A DNA stretch of 64,000 nucleotides from NCBI GenBank assembly GCA_905178155.1, contig CAJINV010000016.1:897386-961385 (forward strand), in the 5' to 3' direction. Positions 33,371 through 47,000 of this stretch are shown here, piece by piece (position 1 is the stretch's first letter; each line of letters begins with the position of its first letter). The position numbers and the translations under genes were made by a program. This DNA comes from Amoebophrya sp. A120 (taxonomy: Eukaryota > Sar > Dinophyceae > Syndiniales > Amoebophryaceae). The notes beneath the pieces were generated by a model. The model ran no database searches, was not told the origin of the DNA, and worked only from the letters and a program-made list of their open reading frames with translations.

Positions 33371-36300
33371 TTCGCCTTCTGCTGGTGAACCAGAGACTCA
33401 TCGCGGGAGGTCGTCCACACCACCAGGACTGCTCTTGAAACAGCTGAGCAATAAGAACTTGAGCAACTTCATCCTCGGCAACAAACTTCATCGCGGCAGC
33501 ATTCCGGTGCGAGATTTACCCACGGCATGGAAATCGGATTCTAAACCGCCTATGGAATATGTTTGCAGCGCCGAAGCTGCACACGATTTGTGGATGAGCG
33601 TTGATTTTTTCGATGATGCGATTATAGCGATTCGTATTCTGCTTGTCTTACTTTGAGCTACGTTTTTGAGCAAAAATAACGGCTCGCTAGCTACAAATTC
33701 CCCCTTGCCATAGAATCCGGTTTTGCACTTGCATATCCTGTCGACTCCCAACATCCACACGGACCAAACGTCCATTCTGGCGTCGCAAACTCCCACGCCA
33801 AATCTGAACAACGAGGAGGACAATTTGCAGCTGAAAATAAATAACCAGGACGAAACAAGCATGCTGGAACAAACCGGCGGGACCCGGGTCGCGCAGCCGA
33901 TCTACAACCTGGATCCAAACCAGATGAAAAAGATCGAGCAAGCCGTGCATGGGCAGTTGTTGGTGACCAGTGGCGCGGCTAATGCTGGCGGGAACAATGG
34001 AAGCAGTGGCGGCGGTAATAATCTTCAGCAACAAGGCGGCGGTGGATCATCGCAGCCGGGAATGGCGCATTTGCCCCCAGTACGATTTCCGATCATACTT
34101 GGACAATAAATACTTAAATCGATGCTTGCTTATTGGTCATGATTTCCTTTCCAAGTACGTGGTGTTGATGACAAGACATAAAGCAGGAGATGATCATCAG
34201 GGCGTTCTTTGATGTGAGGCGTCCTCATGAGCACAGCTTCCACATAAAATGACCCAGGGCCAATCCATGAGCAGCATGTCGACTGCCAGCGCTCTGGGAA
34301 ACGCGCACCCAAGCAACCATTCTCTGTCCGAGATGCTGATGAGTATCAGCGGCGGTGGTCATCATCTGCAAGTCTCGCAGCAGGGAGGTGGTGGTCAACA
34401 TCTGCAGCATCAAAACGGCACTGTTGTCCCCGGTCAGACGACAAATCCAGGCCTGGTGTCAACCTCGACGTCCATTCAGGACCTGCAGAGCTTGCTGCCC
34501 GGTACTACGATAGTCGCGTTTTCATGCATGCATGATCTCGTTCTCAGCCTTTATTTACTTGTTCGGTTCGTCAAGCAGCATGTGAAATCATGATACGTTT
34601 TGTGACAAATCAGGCTCCACCAACCGGTCTAGTCAGAACTTGCAAGCGCTCCAGCAGCAATCACCCGGGAATCCGGAACAGATGCAGAGGGCGCTCCGGG
34701 ATCTCATGGACAGCGCACAAGGGGGATACAACAACCGACAGGTATTTAATATTTTTGAGAGGCAGTTTCTGTACAAGTACAACCGACGAGAATGTTGTAG
34801 ATGATACGCAAACAGAAGAGTACAACATTGGTAAAGTCATACCATACGAAGAAATCGACAAAATTAAAATCAGAACCTCAACCTCTCCCCCCAACCGCAA
34901 ACCTCGCCGACGACCGCGGATCAGCTGCAATCGAACTCCCAGCTCTTGCAGCAACTGCAGCAAGGCTTGGTGGGACAGCAACTTCGCCTGGCGAACCACG
35001 GCAACATCAATGCAGGCGACAGTCAGCAGCACCAGTTGCAACAGCACTCACTACAGCACCACAACCCGCAGCAATTATTTGTTTTTGACCAGAACTCGCA
35101 GAAAATGATGCCTCTGGTGCGAAACAACGCTGGTGGAGTGGTGCAGATCGGGATATGCATTGCCAATGTGTCTGGGTGGTCTCCTGGAAGGATGTTGCCA
35201 GTTTTTCCATGCTTGTCCTCTGGCATGACTGACGAGTTTGTGATGGTGCGTGTCGTGTCAAAGAAATTCTTCTGCATTCTGATTCTTTTTCTTCCAGACT
35301 TAGACATGTTTCCATTCAATACGGGAATACTCTGTACAATTTATCGGCTTCGGGCAACAATTATGCACTGCAAAAGCATCGTACTCGTATAAATGCATTA
35401 CAAATTTCCTCAGCATGAGAAAGAAAATTTGTAATGCTGATTTGCCTTGACAAAGAAATTTGTATATGCAAGACTTGCATTTGTACGAGTACGATACTTT
35501 TGCACAGGATAACAATCTGTTGAACCAATCGTCCGGCACACCGAGTTATGCATTGCAAAAGCATCGTACTGGGTAGTAATTGCATTACAAATTTGCTTTA
35601 GCATCACAAGTGAAATTTGTAATGCGGTTTTACCTTAGGAAGGAGATTTGTCATGCATAAGTAACTGCAATCACTACGAGTGCGATACTTTTGCAGAGCA
35701 TACGAGTTCCTCCTCCCAGGATCTCGTCGGCTTGGTCCAGCAGCACCAGCAGCATATGCGTTGCAAATATGTCTGCGTCTGGAAGGTTGGAACCTGTCAT
35801 GCTAAATCTGAATCATGTAAAAATCTGTGTTGCGTGATTACCCAAAGCTGCCCACTTGTGACCTAATCGAGATGCAGTTTCTCATGCAGAATAGGCATCG
35901 TAAAACTATCATAGAATCTGTTATGCTATGTCCTACATACCAGACCTCATGGGTCATGGACAACCTGCGTGACAAGTCTGGCACTCTTCCAGACCCAGAC
36001 ATACTGGCAGTTGATACAGCAGAACTCGAATTCCAACCACAATCTGTTGAACCTCTCGCAGCAGAGCGGAGGTACTACTAGCGGGGGGCACCCGCACCAC
36101 CAGCAGCAGTTTCACCTTGGAACCAACGCGCAGGGGCAGCTGACTCTGATGGCGACGACGCCAGGGACGAGTAATTCTCTGCATCACCAGCACAATTCTA
36201 CTTCGGGGAACAACATTTTGAACTCTTCTGGGGGTGGTACTAACACTTCAGCATCCGGGGGTGGTCTTCATCAGCACGCGCAACTCTCTTCTGGCCTGCA

Positions 36301-39300
36301 GTCGCTGCAGAACAGTAACGAGAATATGCAAAATTTGCTGTTGCAAAGCGGACCGGACGGACAGCTAGTGTTGCAGCATCAGACGAGCGGATTGAGTTCG
36401 ACTCACCCCGGAAATAACGCGGGTGCGCACCACCAGCATCATCAAGGGACGACCACCACTACTGTGAATAGCCACTGGATTCCCACCTCCAGACCCATCA
36501 TTCTCCGCACCGGGGGGGTCGGGCAGAGCGAGCACGTGGTCCAGAGCACCGCGGGGTTAGGTGGAGGGGGTGGGACAACGACAACAAATCATCACGGGTC
36601 CTCCGCGGGGAATAGTAATCTACTTTCCTATCACTCCAGTTCTTCCCCCGAAGACCAACTGTACAGTAGCTCGTTTCACCATCAACACCAGCACACTTAT
36701 CAAAAGTAAAAATGTCTGGGTCTGGAAACTTGTGATGCTGGGTGGCGTCTCATGATGAGGCTACAAATGCTGGCTCAGCATGACAAGTTTCTGAGCTCCT
36801 AGGTGTTGCCTATTCTGCATGACAAACTGCGCTTCTGCATCACAGAAAAACGAAGCTCTTGGGTAACTTGCATGACAGATTTAAGAGTCATGCCAGACAA
36901 GAATGACAAACATGAATTCTTCCAGACCCAGACATTTTTACAGTTGATAACACTGCAGCAGCTGCGATTGACCACCAGAACCGGGTGATATTACAGCAAC
37001 AATTCAAGAACAAAGAGTTTATCTATCAAATGCAAAAATGTCTGGGTCTGGAAGATTGCCAGGCTTGTCCTCATGCAGTTTTTCCAAGCTCCCCCACGTC
37101 TGGAATGCAGGGCCTAGCATTACAGGTTCTGCAGCTCCTTGGTGATGCGTATTCTGCATGAGAAATCGACTCACAGCATGGCCAGAAGTGGGCACCTTTT
37201 GCACGTTATGCGTCACAGATCTTTGTAGGATCCGAAACACGCATCACAAGTTCGGAGCCTTCCAGACCCAGACATTTTTGCATTTCATATTATCGGGAAC
37301 GCGACAATTTTACCGCCGGGCGCCATCAGTCGGGCGAACTCGTTGCAGAACAAGGGGAATTACACACCTGGTGCGGGTGGTGGAGCGGCTGCGGTATGGA
37401 ACGAAAAAACTGTGTCAGTGTAGGTGTCTTCGGGTCGTGACAGCATGACAAATTTTTTCTGCATGACACAGAAATCCTGTCATGCAGAATTAGTACGGGA
37501 AAACTAAACACCTGCGCCATAGGACTACTTCATGGCTAGCTAGCATGACCAGTGTAACAGTGTTGCATGCTTTGCATGACAGACTTACACTTACACAGTT
37601 TTTTTCTTGCATATGCGGGGTCTTCGTCGTACCAGCACGCGGGCGCGATCCACTTGGACGACTTGTATCATAGCGGTAGCAAAGGACCGGGCGCTCCTGG
37701 TTCTGCGCAGCATCACATGCACGTCGAGCACTCGTTTCCCCAGCCACCGAGCCCGAAGGGAGCAGCTGCGTATAATAATCTTCGGAAAAGCAGCGGGGGA
37801 GGAAAGCACGCGTATAAAAATGCAAGCGACCCCCGGAACAACGGGGATCAAGTTCAAGATTTCCGAGATGAGTTGTGGGAGAGTCGAAACAGCGATCAAC
37901 AGCAGCCGAACCAGCAAAGTGGTCGAAAGAGCCGAGGAAAGAAGGGGAACAGAAAGGATTCAGGTTCCAAGGGCAATTCGCGGGGCTCTCGCAACGAACC
38001 CCGAAGCTCGGTCGAACAGGACCAGCTGGATTTCGACGTGGACAATGATGCAGACTGGCCGGCAGTAATTCTGCCCGGAAAGCAAGACCCCTCGACGACT
38101 CGGGGATCTTCATCGGGCGGAAAGCAAGGGATGAAGCCCGGTGCGTTTCAGCATCTGGAGCACGATCCGTACTACTTTCACACCAACCCGGTTTTCGAGC
38201 AATTCTATGACTGGGAAAGGCTCGAGCAGATGCGCGCGATACAACAGCAGCAGGGTGCAGCTGGGACGGGCACGGGTGGTACTTCTGCAGGACAGTACCC
38301 AGGTACTAGTTCAGCCGCAGCCGGAGGTAATTTTCAAAATCATGTCGCGCACCACGCGCCGTTACCGCCGGTGCCACCCCCGGCCATGGTTCCGCCGTAT
38401 CACGGTGGTGCTCCTGGAGTAGACCTCGCCTATGGGTTCGCGCCGGGGACAAGAACCACGAGCGGTGGGAGAGGTTACGGAAAGTCCGGCCCGGACCCCC
38501 TGATGGATCGAAAAGGAAGCACGAGTAAGCAGGGAGCTGCTGACGGGGGGAAAAATAACTCTCGTGGAGGTTCCAAAGGTGGTGGTGGGGGGCCGCCGCC
38601 CAATCGGAACCGGAAAGGCAGCGGTGGCGGCAAGCAGGGCGGATCAACATCTTTTGGTGCGAACCAGGACGGTGTCGGTGGAACAAGATCCTCAAGCAGC
38701 TCCTCTTCTTCCGCCCGAAATAGTACAACCGGACCGCTGCCGAAACTAGGAAACAACGAGTTGCTCCACCAACGGAGCAGCGGGTCCAGCAAGGACAACA
38801 AAAGCGATGGACATGGTCGCAATCATTCGAAGAAACAAGGAAGAGTACAACTACATGAAGGCTCGGGTTCCCGCCGGGACAACTCGAAGCGCGAGTCGAA
38901 GATGTCCAGTTTGGACACATATGCATTGCAAATATGTCTGGGTCTGGAAGAATGGAAGTTTGTCATGCTTGTCTCTCATGACTCCTAAGTCTGTGATGCA
39001 TGAGCAGGATGAGAGTCCCTTTCCTGTCATGCAAAAACACAGCTTGCCATGCAGAACTCGCAACACATAGCAGCTCAAGAACTTGTCATGCTTGGCTGCG
39101 TATTGCAGTGTGTCCACCATTCCCAAGCCAGCATCACAAGTTTCCAGACCCAGACATGTTTGTATTTGATAACGCAAACGGTGGTGATCAAGATCATATC
39201 ATCGACGCGGCACAGGGGAATGTGAACGGACGGAGGGTCACACACCATCGGGGCATTGAGTAAATTAATACTTTACTTCTACTGTTTCTCTTTGTCTTTC

Positions 39301-40839
39301 TCATGCGACAAACTTTTTCTCTTTCTCATGCGGGATCGGATCGATTGATTCCTATCACAATGACTCAATGTGAAAATCCTAAAAAGGTACAAGCACAACA
39401 AAGTGCCCCGCAACAAGGATCTCCTGGCGGAATACGGCCAGACGCTGTCCGAAAAACCCATCACGACGCTGATGATCCGGAATATTCCCAACCGGTACAC
39501 GCAACCCCAATTTGTTCTATGCATTGCAAATATTTCTGGGTCTGGAAACTTGTGATGCAAGAAAGGGAATAGTGAGCGCACTGTGATGCGCTGCTCAGCA
39601 TGACAAGTTTTTCCGTGGTTCTGAGTTGCGTACTCCGCATGAGAAACTGCGTTTTTGCATGACAGAGAAGAGGAGCTCTTCGCGGCCATGCAATACTTAC
39701 AGAGTTCAGAGTCATGCCGAACTAGCATGACAAATCTCGTATTCTCCCAGATCCAGACATATTTGCATTTGATATGTTCAGGAACTCGACAACATCGGGT
39801 TTGCGAAACAGTACGATTTCGTGTACCTCCCGATCGACCGGAGCACAGAATCTTCTGTGGGCTACGCATTTGTCAATTTCAAAAAGGCGGCAGACAGTGT
39901 GCGGGCGCTCAGTGTTTTCGGGGAGTACCGGTTTCACAGGTACATAGCTCTTGAGCGTAGTGGTTTTTTGATGTCATGCATGAGTTGTTCGCGCACCGCT
40001 GTCCTATTGGGCTGTAGTTGTGCAGCTTTTGCACGTAATGTTCCAACGGCAAGAGAAAATGATGAACCACCTCTGCAAACAAAAACCCCAGGTATCGCAA
40101 CGTTTCTTCTAAAGTGGGCTCGGTTTCCATCGCGCACATACAAGGCTTGGAGAATAACATCGCGCACTACAAGAAATCGGTGATCAACGATACGAAGAAC
40201 CGGTTTCGCCCGCTGGTCATCCGGGATGCGAAGCAGATGCGGGAGCAGCGGGAAAAGCGGATGTTGAACAATAACAATAATTCTGCGAACAGCAAGAACA
40301 GCTGCAACCAAAACAGTGACCAACTCGAGCGATTGGAGGACCATGTTGATGTGCTGGTTGAGGAGGAGGAGGAGAATGACGTTGGTTCCGGCGGGTCGCG
40401 AAACGCCAGTAGAACACAGAGCAAGGTGGACGACAGCGCGAAAGCAGAAGATACCTTTGCCAACAAAAATGATGAGGACCACTTCCACGCGTCTTCCAAA
40501 AATCCGCCCAAGCAAAAGGTTGCCGGTGAGGCGAAGGAAGACGCAGATGAGAATTCAGCGCCGGTGAAGAACAAGGCCGGCAGTGAGGACATGCTTCTGC
40601 TCGACGAGCCTCCGGAGCCGACCACCGTGTCGACCAAGCCCCAGGACGATTTTCCGGAGCCGAGCGAAGCCGGTCAGCAGGACGAGTTGGCGAGCATGTA
40701 CGAGCACAACGATACCCTCAACAAGAACAGCAAGGGTGAGGACAACACGCAGCGCAGCTTGTCGGAGACCAACGAGCTAGGTGGAGCTCCTACCGCAGAA
40801 ACGGCGACGGCGGGCGAGCCCGTTTCCTGCAACTTTTAG
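33371..40839 (+). CDS. Mei2-like RNA-binding protein (C-terminal RRM)
   Basis: Exons: 33371-about 33599, 33714-34079, 34258-34501, 34614-34741, 34874-35153, 35327-35361, 35517-35546, 35708-35754, 36022-36697, 36955-37023, 37295-37394, 37619-38919, 39177-39259, 39387-39517, 39780-39939, 40092-40839. The first coding exon is probably upstream. Nine introns are introners, the rest GT-AG; phases agree throughout. The N-terminal thousand residues are Gln/Asn/Ser/His/Gly-rich. The C-terminal part is the special Mei2-type RRM: TTLMIRNIPNRYTQ (RNP2-like), DFVYLPIDRSTESSVGYAFV (RNP1 region), then VGSVSIAHIQGLENNIAHYK, all diagnostic of that family. Mei2-type proteins bind RNA and act in meiosis in yeast and development in plants; the role here is unknown. 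An acidic low-complexity tail follows the RRM. Introner removal at 39518-39779 rebuilds the RRM. Confidence 0.88.
35154..35321. mobile_element. Introner, decayed family B
   Basis: Target duplication CGGGA at 35149-35153 and 35322-35326. Shorter (168 nt) than other B copies (about 260) and with diverged arms, apparently after an internal deletion. Confidence 0.85.
35362..35511 (+). mobile_element. Introner, family A
   Basis: Target duplication ACAAT at 35357-35361 and 35512-35516. Arms GCAAAAGCATCGTACT and complement. Confidence 0.92.
35547..35702 (+). mobile_element. Introner, family A
   Basis: Target duplication CGAGT at 35542-35546 and 35703-35707. The exon between this copy and the previous introner is only 30 nt. 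Confidence 0.92.
35755..36016 (-). mobile_element. Introner, family B, reversed orientation
   Basis: Target duplication CAGCA at 35750-35754 and 36017-36021. The interior (AGCTGCCCACTTGTGAC) matches the reverse of the copy at 3485-3743. Confidence 0.9.
36698..36949 (+). mobile_element. Introner, family B
   Basis: Target duplication ACACT at 36693-36697 and 36950-36954. Arms TGTCTGGGTCTGGAA and complement. Confidence 0.92.
37024..37289 (+). mobile_element. Introner, family B
   Basis: Target duplication TTATC at 37019-37023 and 37290-37294. Removal joins Glu-Phe-Ile to Gly-Asn-Ala. Confidence 0.92.
37395..37613 (+). mobile_element. Introner, family F
   Basis: Target duplication TGCGG at 37390-37394 and 37614-37618. 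Arms GAAAAAACTGTGT and complement. Diverged from the copy at 19729 but collinear with it. Confidence 0.9.
38920..39171 (-). mobile_element. Introner, family B, reversed orientation
   Basis: Duplication ACACA (38915-38919) against ACGCA (39172-39176), one mismatch. The reverse complement of the interior aligns with the copy at 36698. Confidence 0.88.
39518..39774 (+). mobile_element. Introner, family B, inside the RRM
   Basis: Target duplication TGTTC at 39513-39517 and 39775-39779. Removal joins Thr-Gln-Pro-Gln-Phe-Val to Gln-Glu-Leu-Asp, rebuilding the first helix of the Mei2-type RRM. Confidence 0.93.
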
Positions 40840-43800
40840 TAGAGAAAATTGTCACACTCACTACAAGAACTGAAGCTGGACTGAAGTCATCCTTTAATTA
40901 AAGCTGAAGATGTGGAACTCAAAACAAGCATGTTTACTAATAAATACTAATTGCTCAACATGCTCTCTACTCGGTTTCGTAGTATATTTGTACTGTATTT
41001 TATCGATGACGATGGATACAGCTTCACGTATATGATCAGAAAATATATCGTTTCAAGCGCAAGTTTTCAAATTTTTCTTTCTAACGTTCTGAAATCAAGC
41101 GCCCGCACCGGCTAGTGCGGTCTGTTTTCTACCGGTACTATCTATCAGAAGTATGCGAATCATCTGGATCGCAATCGTATTCGTATCTCGGAATTGCTAT
41201 ACTCAAAAAGAAGTGATTGTGATGAGAAAGATTTTGATCATTCTTTCGAGCACCATACCTCGAAAGGAAAACAACAAAAGAACTCCTTTGTTTTTGGTCG
41301 TAAGTATAATTAAGCAGGGACAAGAAGTTATCAAACTTTGTCAAGTTGGAACAATCACTCACTCGACGTGCAGTTGGTTGCTCGAACAAATAAGAATAAA
41401 CCTGGAACTACCTCTAGATACTTAAAAATTTCGTAAATTCTTGGCGCGCGGCCTCCAGCGAGAGGACGGCCGCACTTCATCTCGATAATTCAGTACAGTA
41501 GAAGGCGATTTTTTTTCATCGATCTGCTATTTCGAGCTCGAAGTTCAAGTTGTAGATGAGAGCACTGTATGGAAGTATGCTCAAATAAGATAAGTAGATG
41601 AAATACTCTAAAAATAAGTAGAGCACGATTTTGGAATTTCGCGTTCGCCATTATACGCTACCGACAAGAAAAATAAGGATAAGCTCGTCCGGCCATGTGT
41701 CGCGATTACGAAAAGGAAAAGGGACGCTGTTCTCGTTTCCAGCTGATGTAGGTATAGTATGAGAACAGTCACGGCTTAGACCTGGCCCTGATCCCTTGAG
41801 CCAGTAAAATAGCCAAACCCAAAAACTAAAAAAACAATTGTTGGAACGGCAGTTCAGTTGTTGCGAAGAACACATACTAGACTTGTATCGCTTGTTGTAG
41901 CAAATGGCCTGACGATGTTGACGCACATGAAAGAAGCAGCTATCATCTTCATGGGTGATTTTTTCAACCGGGTATGGAAAGGGCTTAAGGTCGAGCAGCT
42001 CGAGGCACAGCTCGTAGCTCGTGCGGTGAAAGATGAAAGTAAGTGGCACTACAAGTACCGACACCGAGAAGGTGCGCCATGTAGCATGCTTGGGGGCAGT
42101 CCCAGTCCTTCCCGGTACCATCTTCAAGCTGCTAGCTGTGTGCAGCGATACTAGAAGATACTTGATTTCTCATGCTGCCGCTGCCGCCGACACTAGGGCG
42201 GGGCTATGAAGGGAGTAAAATCCTCGCAGTAAGCGGAGGACCGCTGTTGGCGTAGCAAAATGAAAATACTCTAGCAACTGGAGTTTGTTTTGATTTTTGG
42301 CACGAGAAACAAATATATACCGTGAGGACTAATATAATCATGACGCACGCGCACCTAGCTAGTACAGCATATGCTCAAGGCAATTCACTCACATGATACA
42401 CATACTATCATTGCGGACCTCCATTCGCCTGGCCTCAGAGCTCCCTCGCTCCAGGATGAGATTTTCACAAGCGGATGTGCCTCTACACTATGAAAAAGAA
42501 ACGAAAAGCAATGTATAGATACAGTGGGTCGTTGTTGTTTTCCTGCAAAGGACGCCCAACTGAATTCAAGTGCAACATCTTCCGAGTTGCCACTATCGGT
42601 GTGCGATGGTGATTAAACCTTGGCTGCCGGATTTTCAAATTCCTACCACAGGAACATGGACGAGGCACAAAATCAGCAAGGTAGAAAAAGGTTGCACTTC
42701 CGTGCAATCATAGGAGATGCGAAATCACTTAGCCTCTCAGTCCAGAGACGGATCATGCTAGAGGTTGCTTGTTGCCTCGCAAATCTGTGGTCCTGCGACA
42801 AGCGCAGCACCACCATGCTGCTATACGCACCTCGAAGGAAGAACGAAAACATCATCGGGTGTGCAACGGATGAACACAATTTCAAGTCACGTACGAACTA
42901 TGATTATTTTCAGTACTGCAGTCTTTCTCTTTTCTCGTCGACAGACACAGATATCACCTTTTTATGTTTGCGAATTTTCACAATTTTCCTTTTCCTAATT
43001 TTCCGATCTAAGGTGTCGAAAGTTTCTCTGTCTATTGTTGCCTATCTTCATTGTTGATTGACTTCCAAAAAAATGATTTATGTTCGAATTAGAATAAGAA
43101 TTCAAAAGTATTTGTATTTCGAGAATTTTCCGCTCAGTTTTTTCGATGTTTTCCGATAGGAGTCAGAGTCTGTTTCCCAAGAAGTTGTCAATATCTTTTG
43201 CGACGCACCGTAGTGGTCGCTCCTACCTTTTACTCAACAAGCGATAAAAAATATATACGATTGATAGAAATGGAAATAAATTCTAGGCAGTTCGTAGTTG
43301 CTATGAAGGCAAACATCACGTCAGTAAATTAAGCACCGGACAGGAGGTGAAGCGAGAAAATATGAACTCGGCTACAATGATATGTGTATGTCACACACCT
43401 ATAACTACCAAAAAGTTGGTTCGGGGGTTTTATTTTCACCCAACCACTGAAAAAAAATCGTGCCAGGTTGTGCCTGTTGTTGAAAACTTTGCTTTTGGCA
43501 GGTTGGTAGCGCGAGGATGCGCAAAAACGAGTTCGGTGCGCGGAGTATTCTAGAGCGGTACCCGATGATATTCTTGTTCTTCCTCAACATCTGTGGTAAC
43601 TGCAGTTGCACGAAAATAAAATCCTGCTGAGCACGCGCCTCTCCTACATGAAACTGAGTCATGATTGAAGTCACGCACATGAGAAAGCAAGACCGCTTAG
43701 ATAATGGGTCATCTAATTGCGCAACATGGACGAGGGAGCTCCACGAGCAAGGACGATGAATAAAACCCACGGCCAGAAAACTTGGCTACGTTACTGAGCT

Positions 43801-44032
43801 TAATTTTGGTTTTGCAAAGCGTTTACTTTCGTTGAAACGCCCAAGGGTACGGAGGTCAGACTGACAAGGACTAGTGACACAGTAGGTTTTGTGCTAAGTA
43901 TCAAATGCCCTAGTATGAATCGTAGAATGTTGCGCCCTGAGGTGTGGCGTAAAAATGAATCATAGCTGACATCGATCAGGGAACGTCCTTGAACAAGAAG
44001 ACAAGCAGTATCAGTATTCATCAAAAAAGTAA
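40840..44032. other. Long intergenic stretch, no gene supported
   Basis: About 3.2 kb, mostly A+T-rich. Isolated open frames (for example 41153-41425 and 42620-43057) carry no recognisable motif or splice structure. No introner copy is present, in contrast to the flanking genes. Confidence 0.55.
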
Positions 44033-47000
44033 ATGACTATGATGTCCTCCTCTTCCTCTTCTTCTGCCCTGCATCAGAACTATAGGGTGATGCAGATGAA
44101 CATGAATGCGATGAACAACAGCAAGCAGCACCCCTCGAGCTCCTCCAGCAGCTCCGCAGCTGCTTCCTCTTTTCTGCAACAGACGCAGCAGGTGCTCCGC
44201 AACAACTTCGGCAACAAGTTTAAGTCGCGGAGAGGACACCAAGGTTTGCTGAAAAACAGCAGCAAGAAAACGACGTATCAAGCGAATTTCGGCTACGACT
44301 ACCTCGCGTCGGCCGAAACGCTCGTGATTGATCCGAATGACCGAGATATGCAAGAAAAAAACGTTGTTGGTGTAAATTTGTGATGCGCAACATGCAAATT
44401 GATTGAGCCTGTCATGCTGTGCCTGCATTGTAGGGCCCATTCAACGGCGTTTTCCCGTACTATCTGCGCATGACAGGTGTTTGCTGTCATGCGAGAGATA
44501 TTTGTCATGCTAATCCTCCAAGAAAGTTACACCTACAATCTTTTTTTCCTGGATACGAGAATTGGCGAAAAATGAAAATCTGAACCACAAAGGTCTCATC
44601 AACGACGGTTGGAGCAGCAGGCCGGTGCCGGACGTGGTAAATATACATGATCAGGTCTGTTTAATGTGTAAGACGCCTGCGACATATTTGTGTAGTATGA
44701 ACGTATGACACACACACAGACACACCAGAGTAGGAACTTGTTCTGTATCAACATCAAAGTCTGTCAGTGTCAAGTCCGCCAGCAACGAACTCTACCCGTC
44801 GAAAATCTACTAACAGGTCCTGCGGAAGGTCTACCAAATGACCACTCCCCCGCGCGATGTACCATTTCCATCGAGCAAGACCAACACATTGCTGGATGAC
44901 GACGATGAGCTCCTTTTTGCTGCCTCCGAAGAACAACAAACACACGGAATAAAACAAGCCACCGCCTCGCACAGCAACCAGTCCACGCCGAACGCGACTA
45001 AAACTAAGCGGAAAATGATGAAACAGACGCCGGGCAGCAAGAGCATGAAGCGAGTTGTTCATGGGTCGACAGCTTCGCAGATGAACAATAGTAAAGCTGC
45101 CCGCATCGATGATGACTTGGAGCTGGATGAGAACGGACAGTTGGTACGAAAAGGAGCTGCTGGCGCAATAGAAGGCGAGGTCGATGCCGAGGAAGACCCC
45201 GATGCGGATGAGACGCTGGTAGGAGACGGAGCAGTGACATCAAAGGGATCAAGAACAGAGAAAATGTCTACTTGTACTGCTACTTCACGAAATGCTCCGA
45301 CAACATCCGTCGACCTATCGCAGCACCTGTTCTGGCGTTCCAGACTGCTCGACGGCGACAACCTCTGCGTGTCTGGCTTGGGGAGCAAGTACGCGATGCT
45401 GCGGAGATTCGGCCGCAGCTGTGTGAAAGAGATCGCGTTTCAGACGGAGGGGGTGGTGGAGCACTTGCTGGTCGATTTCGAAAACGACAACAACACCACG
45501 GGCGATGAGGAATCCAATGCCCACCCCGCGATTCTAAAGCATCTAGGCGAGGACGTGGTGCAGCAATGGGAACGGGAAGAGAGGGACGAGCTGATGATGA
45601 TAGTGGACAATGGTGAAGATGCTGATCACGATGTCGTGATGGGAGAAGAAAATGATAGCGATAATGGACTGCTAAATCCTGGAAGAATAAACACGCACTT
45701 TTTCCAGAAATATAATCATACACGGAAATTTGACTACCTGGTCGAGGTAATCGGCGGTTGGACAACACTGCTTGACTCCCTGGAGCAAGCATTTCAGAAG
45801 ATTGCGAGCCAATTTTTGGACAATCTGGTGGAGCTAGCGGATGTAAACCTGTTGCAAAGCAGGACAAAGGATATCCAGAAAATGTTTCACCGAGCCGTGC
45901 ATGAGGCGAATTTCGACCTGAAACCGGTGCGGAAAGTATCAAATGCAAATATGTCTCGGTCTGGAAAGTTGTGATGCTGAAGTTTGGATAAAGACTGGCG
46001 CTCTCAAGTGCAACCACGCATGACAAGTATAGTACTTGACGCCATGTGCTGTGTAGCACGCATGACAAACAACTGCGTTTTTGCAGGACGAAAAAGTAGT
46101 CCCTTCCTTGCTGGCTGTGCAATACAGATTTCTCAGGAATGCAAGACATGCAACACAAGTTCCACTTTTCCAGACCCAGACACTTTTGCATTTGATAGAA
46201 AGAGTGGCCGAGCGATTACGAGTACGACACGCCGGAGAAGTTGGAGTGCCGGGACTATCTGAAGGAGCAACTGCAGGTAAAGAAATTGTAAATGGGTTTG
46301 ACTTTGTTGTACTTGGAAACAACAAGTACGTACCTAGTTAGCTACCCTCCAGCACGTCGTGACAAAAGCCGCTGGCTGTAATAAACAAGCCGGAACTACT
46401 TGTTTTCTCTAGTCTTGTTGGGAACGCTAACTTTCATGAAGAAAACTCATTTTGTAGATCATGCAAATACAAGAAAAAGAAAAGCACAACATGATCTATT
46501 ATCAGCCTTTCCTCGAGCAAGCCCCGGTTTCCTCCCGCACGCCAACTGCGCCGCTGCACTTCGTTTGCAACTTTTTTCGTGAGTTCGTTGAGTTCGCGGA
46601 GGTGAAAATCTTGCTGGTGGTTCACTGCTACGAGAAACTAGTCTGCCCCAACAGTTTGTACTACCAGCACGCGAATCTGGTTGACGGGTTGATGGAGCTG
46701 GTGAGGCCGGGCGCAGACGAAGAGATTTTTGGCAGTAGTGCCATCGGCGAGGAAGGTAGAAGAGGAGGAGACGGTCACTATCAAAGTGAAAAATCCCCCC
46801 TCCCCATATCGAAAAGGTATGTTTCCGAAAATTTGTGTTGCTGATTTGAGGTCGCAAATCACATTTGTATTGCAAGAAGACAAGGGCAGAAGCTTCTGCC
46901 CCACTATGGAAGCGATTTGTCATGCTGTTGGCCCTAAATGTGACCTGTTTGCCATGCTGAACAACTAGACCCATACGCCCCTCTACCTAGCCTGGGGATC

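Noticed and set aside
42620-43057. 145-codon plus-strand frame in the long intergenic stretch
   Set aside because: No ATG at its start, a hydrophobic low-complexity end typical of A+T-rich noncoding DNA, and no splice or motif support.
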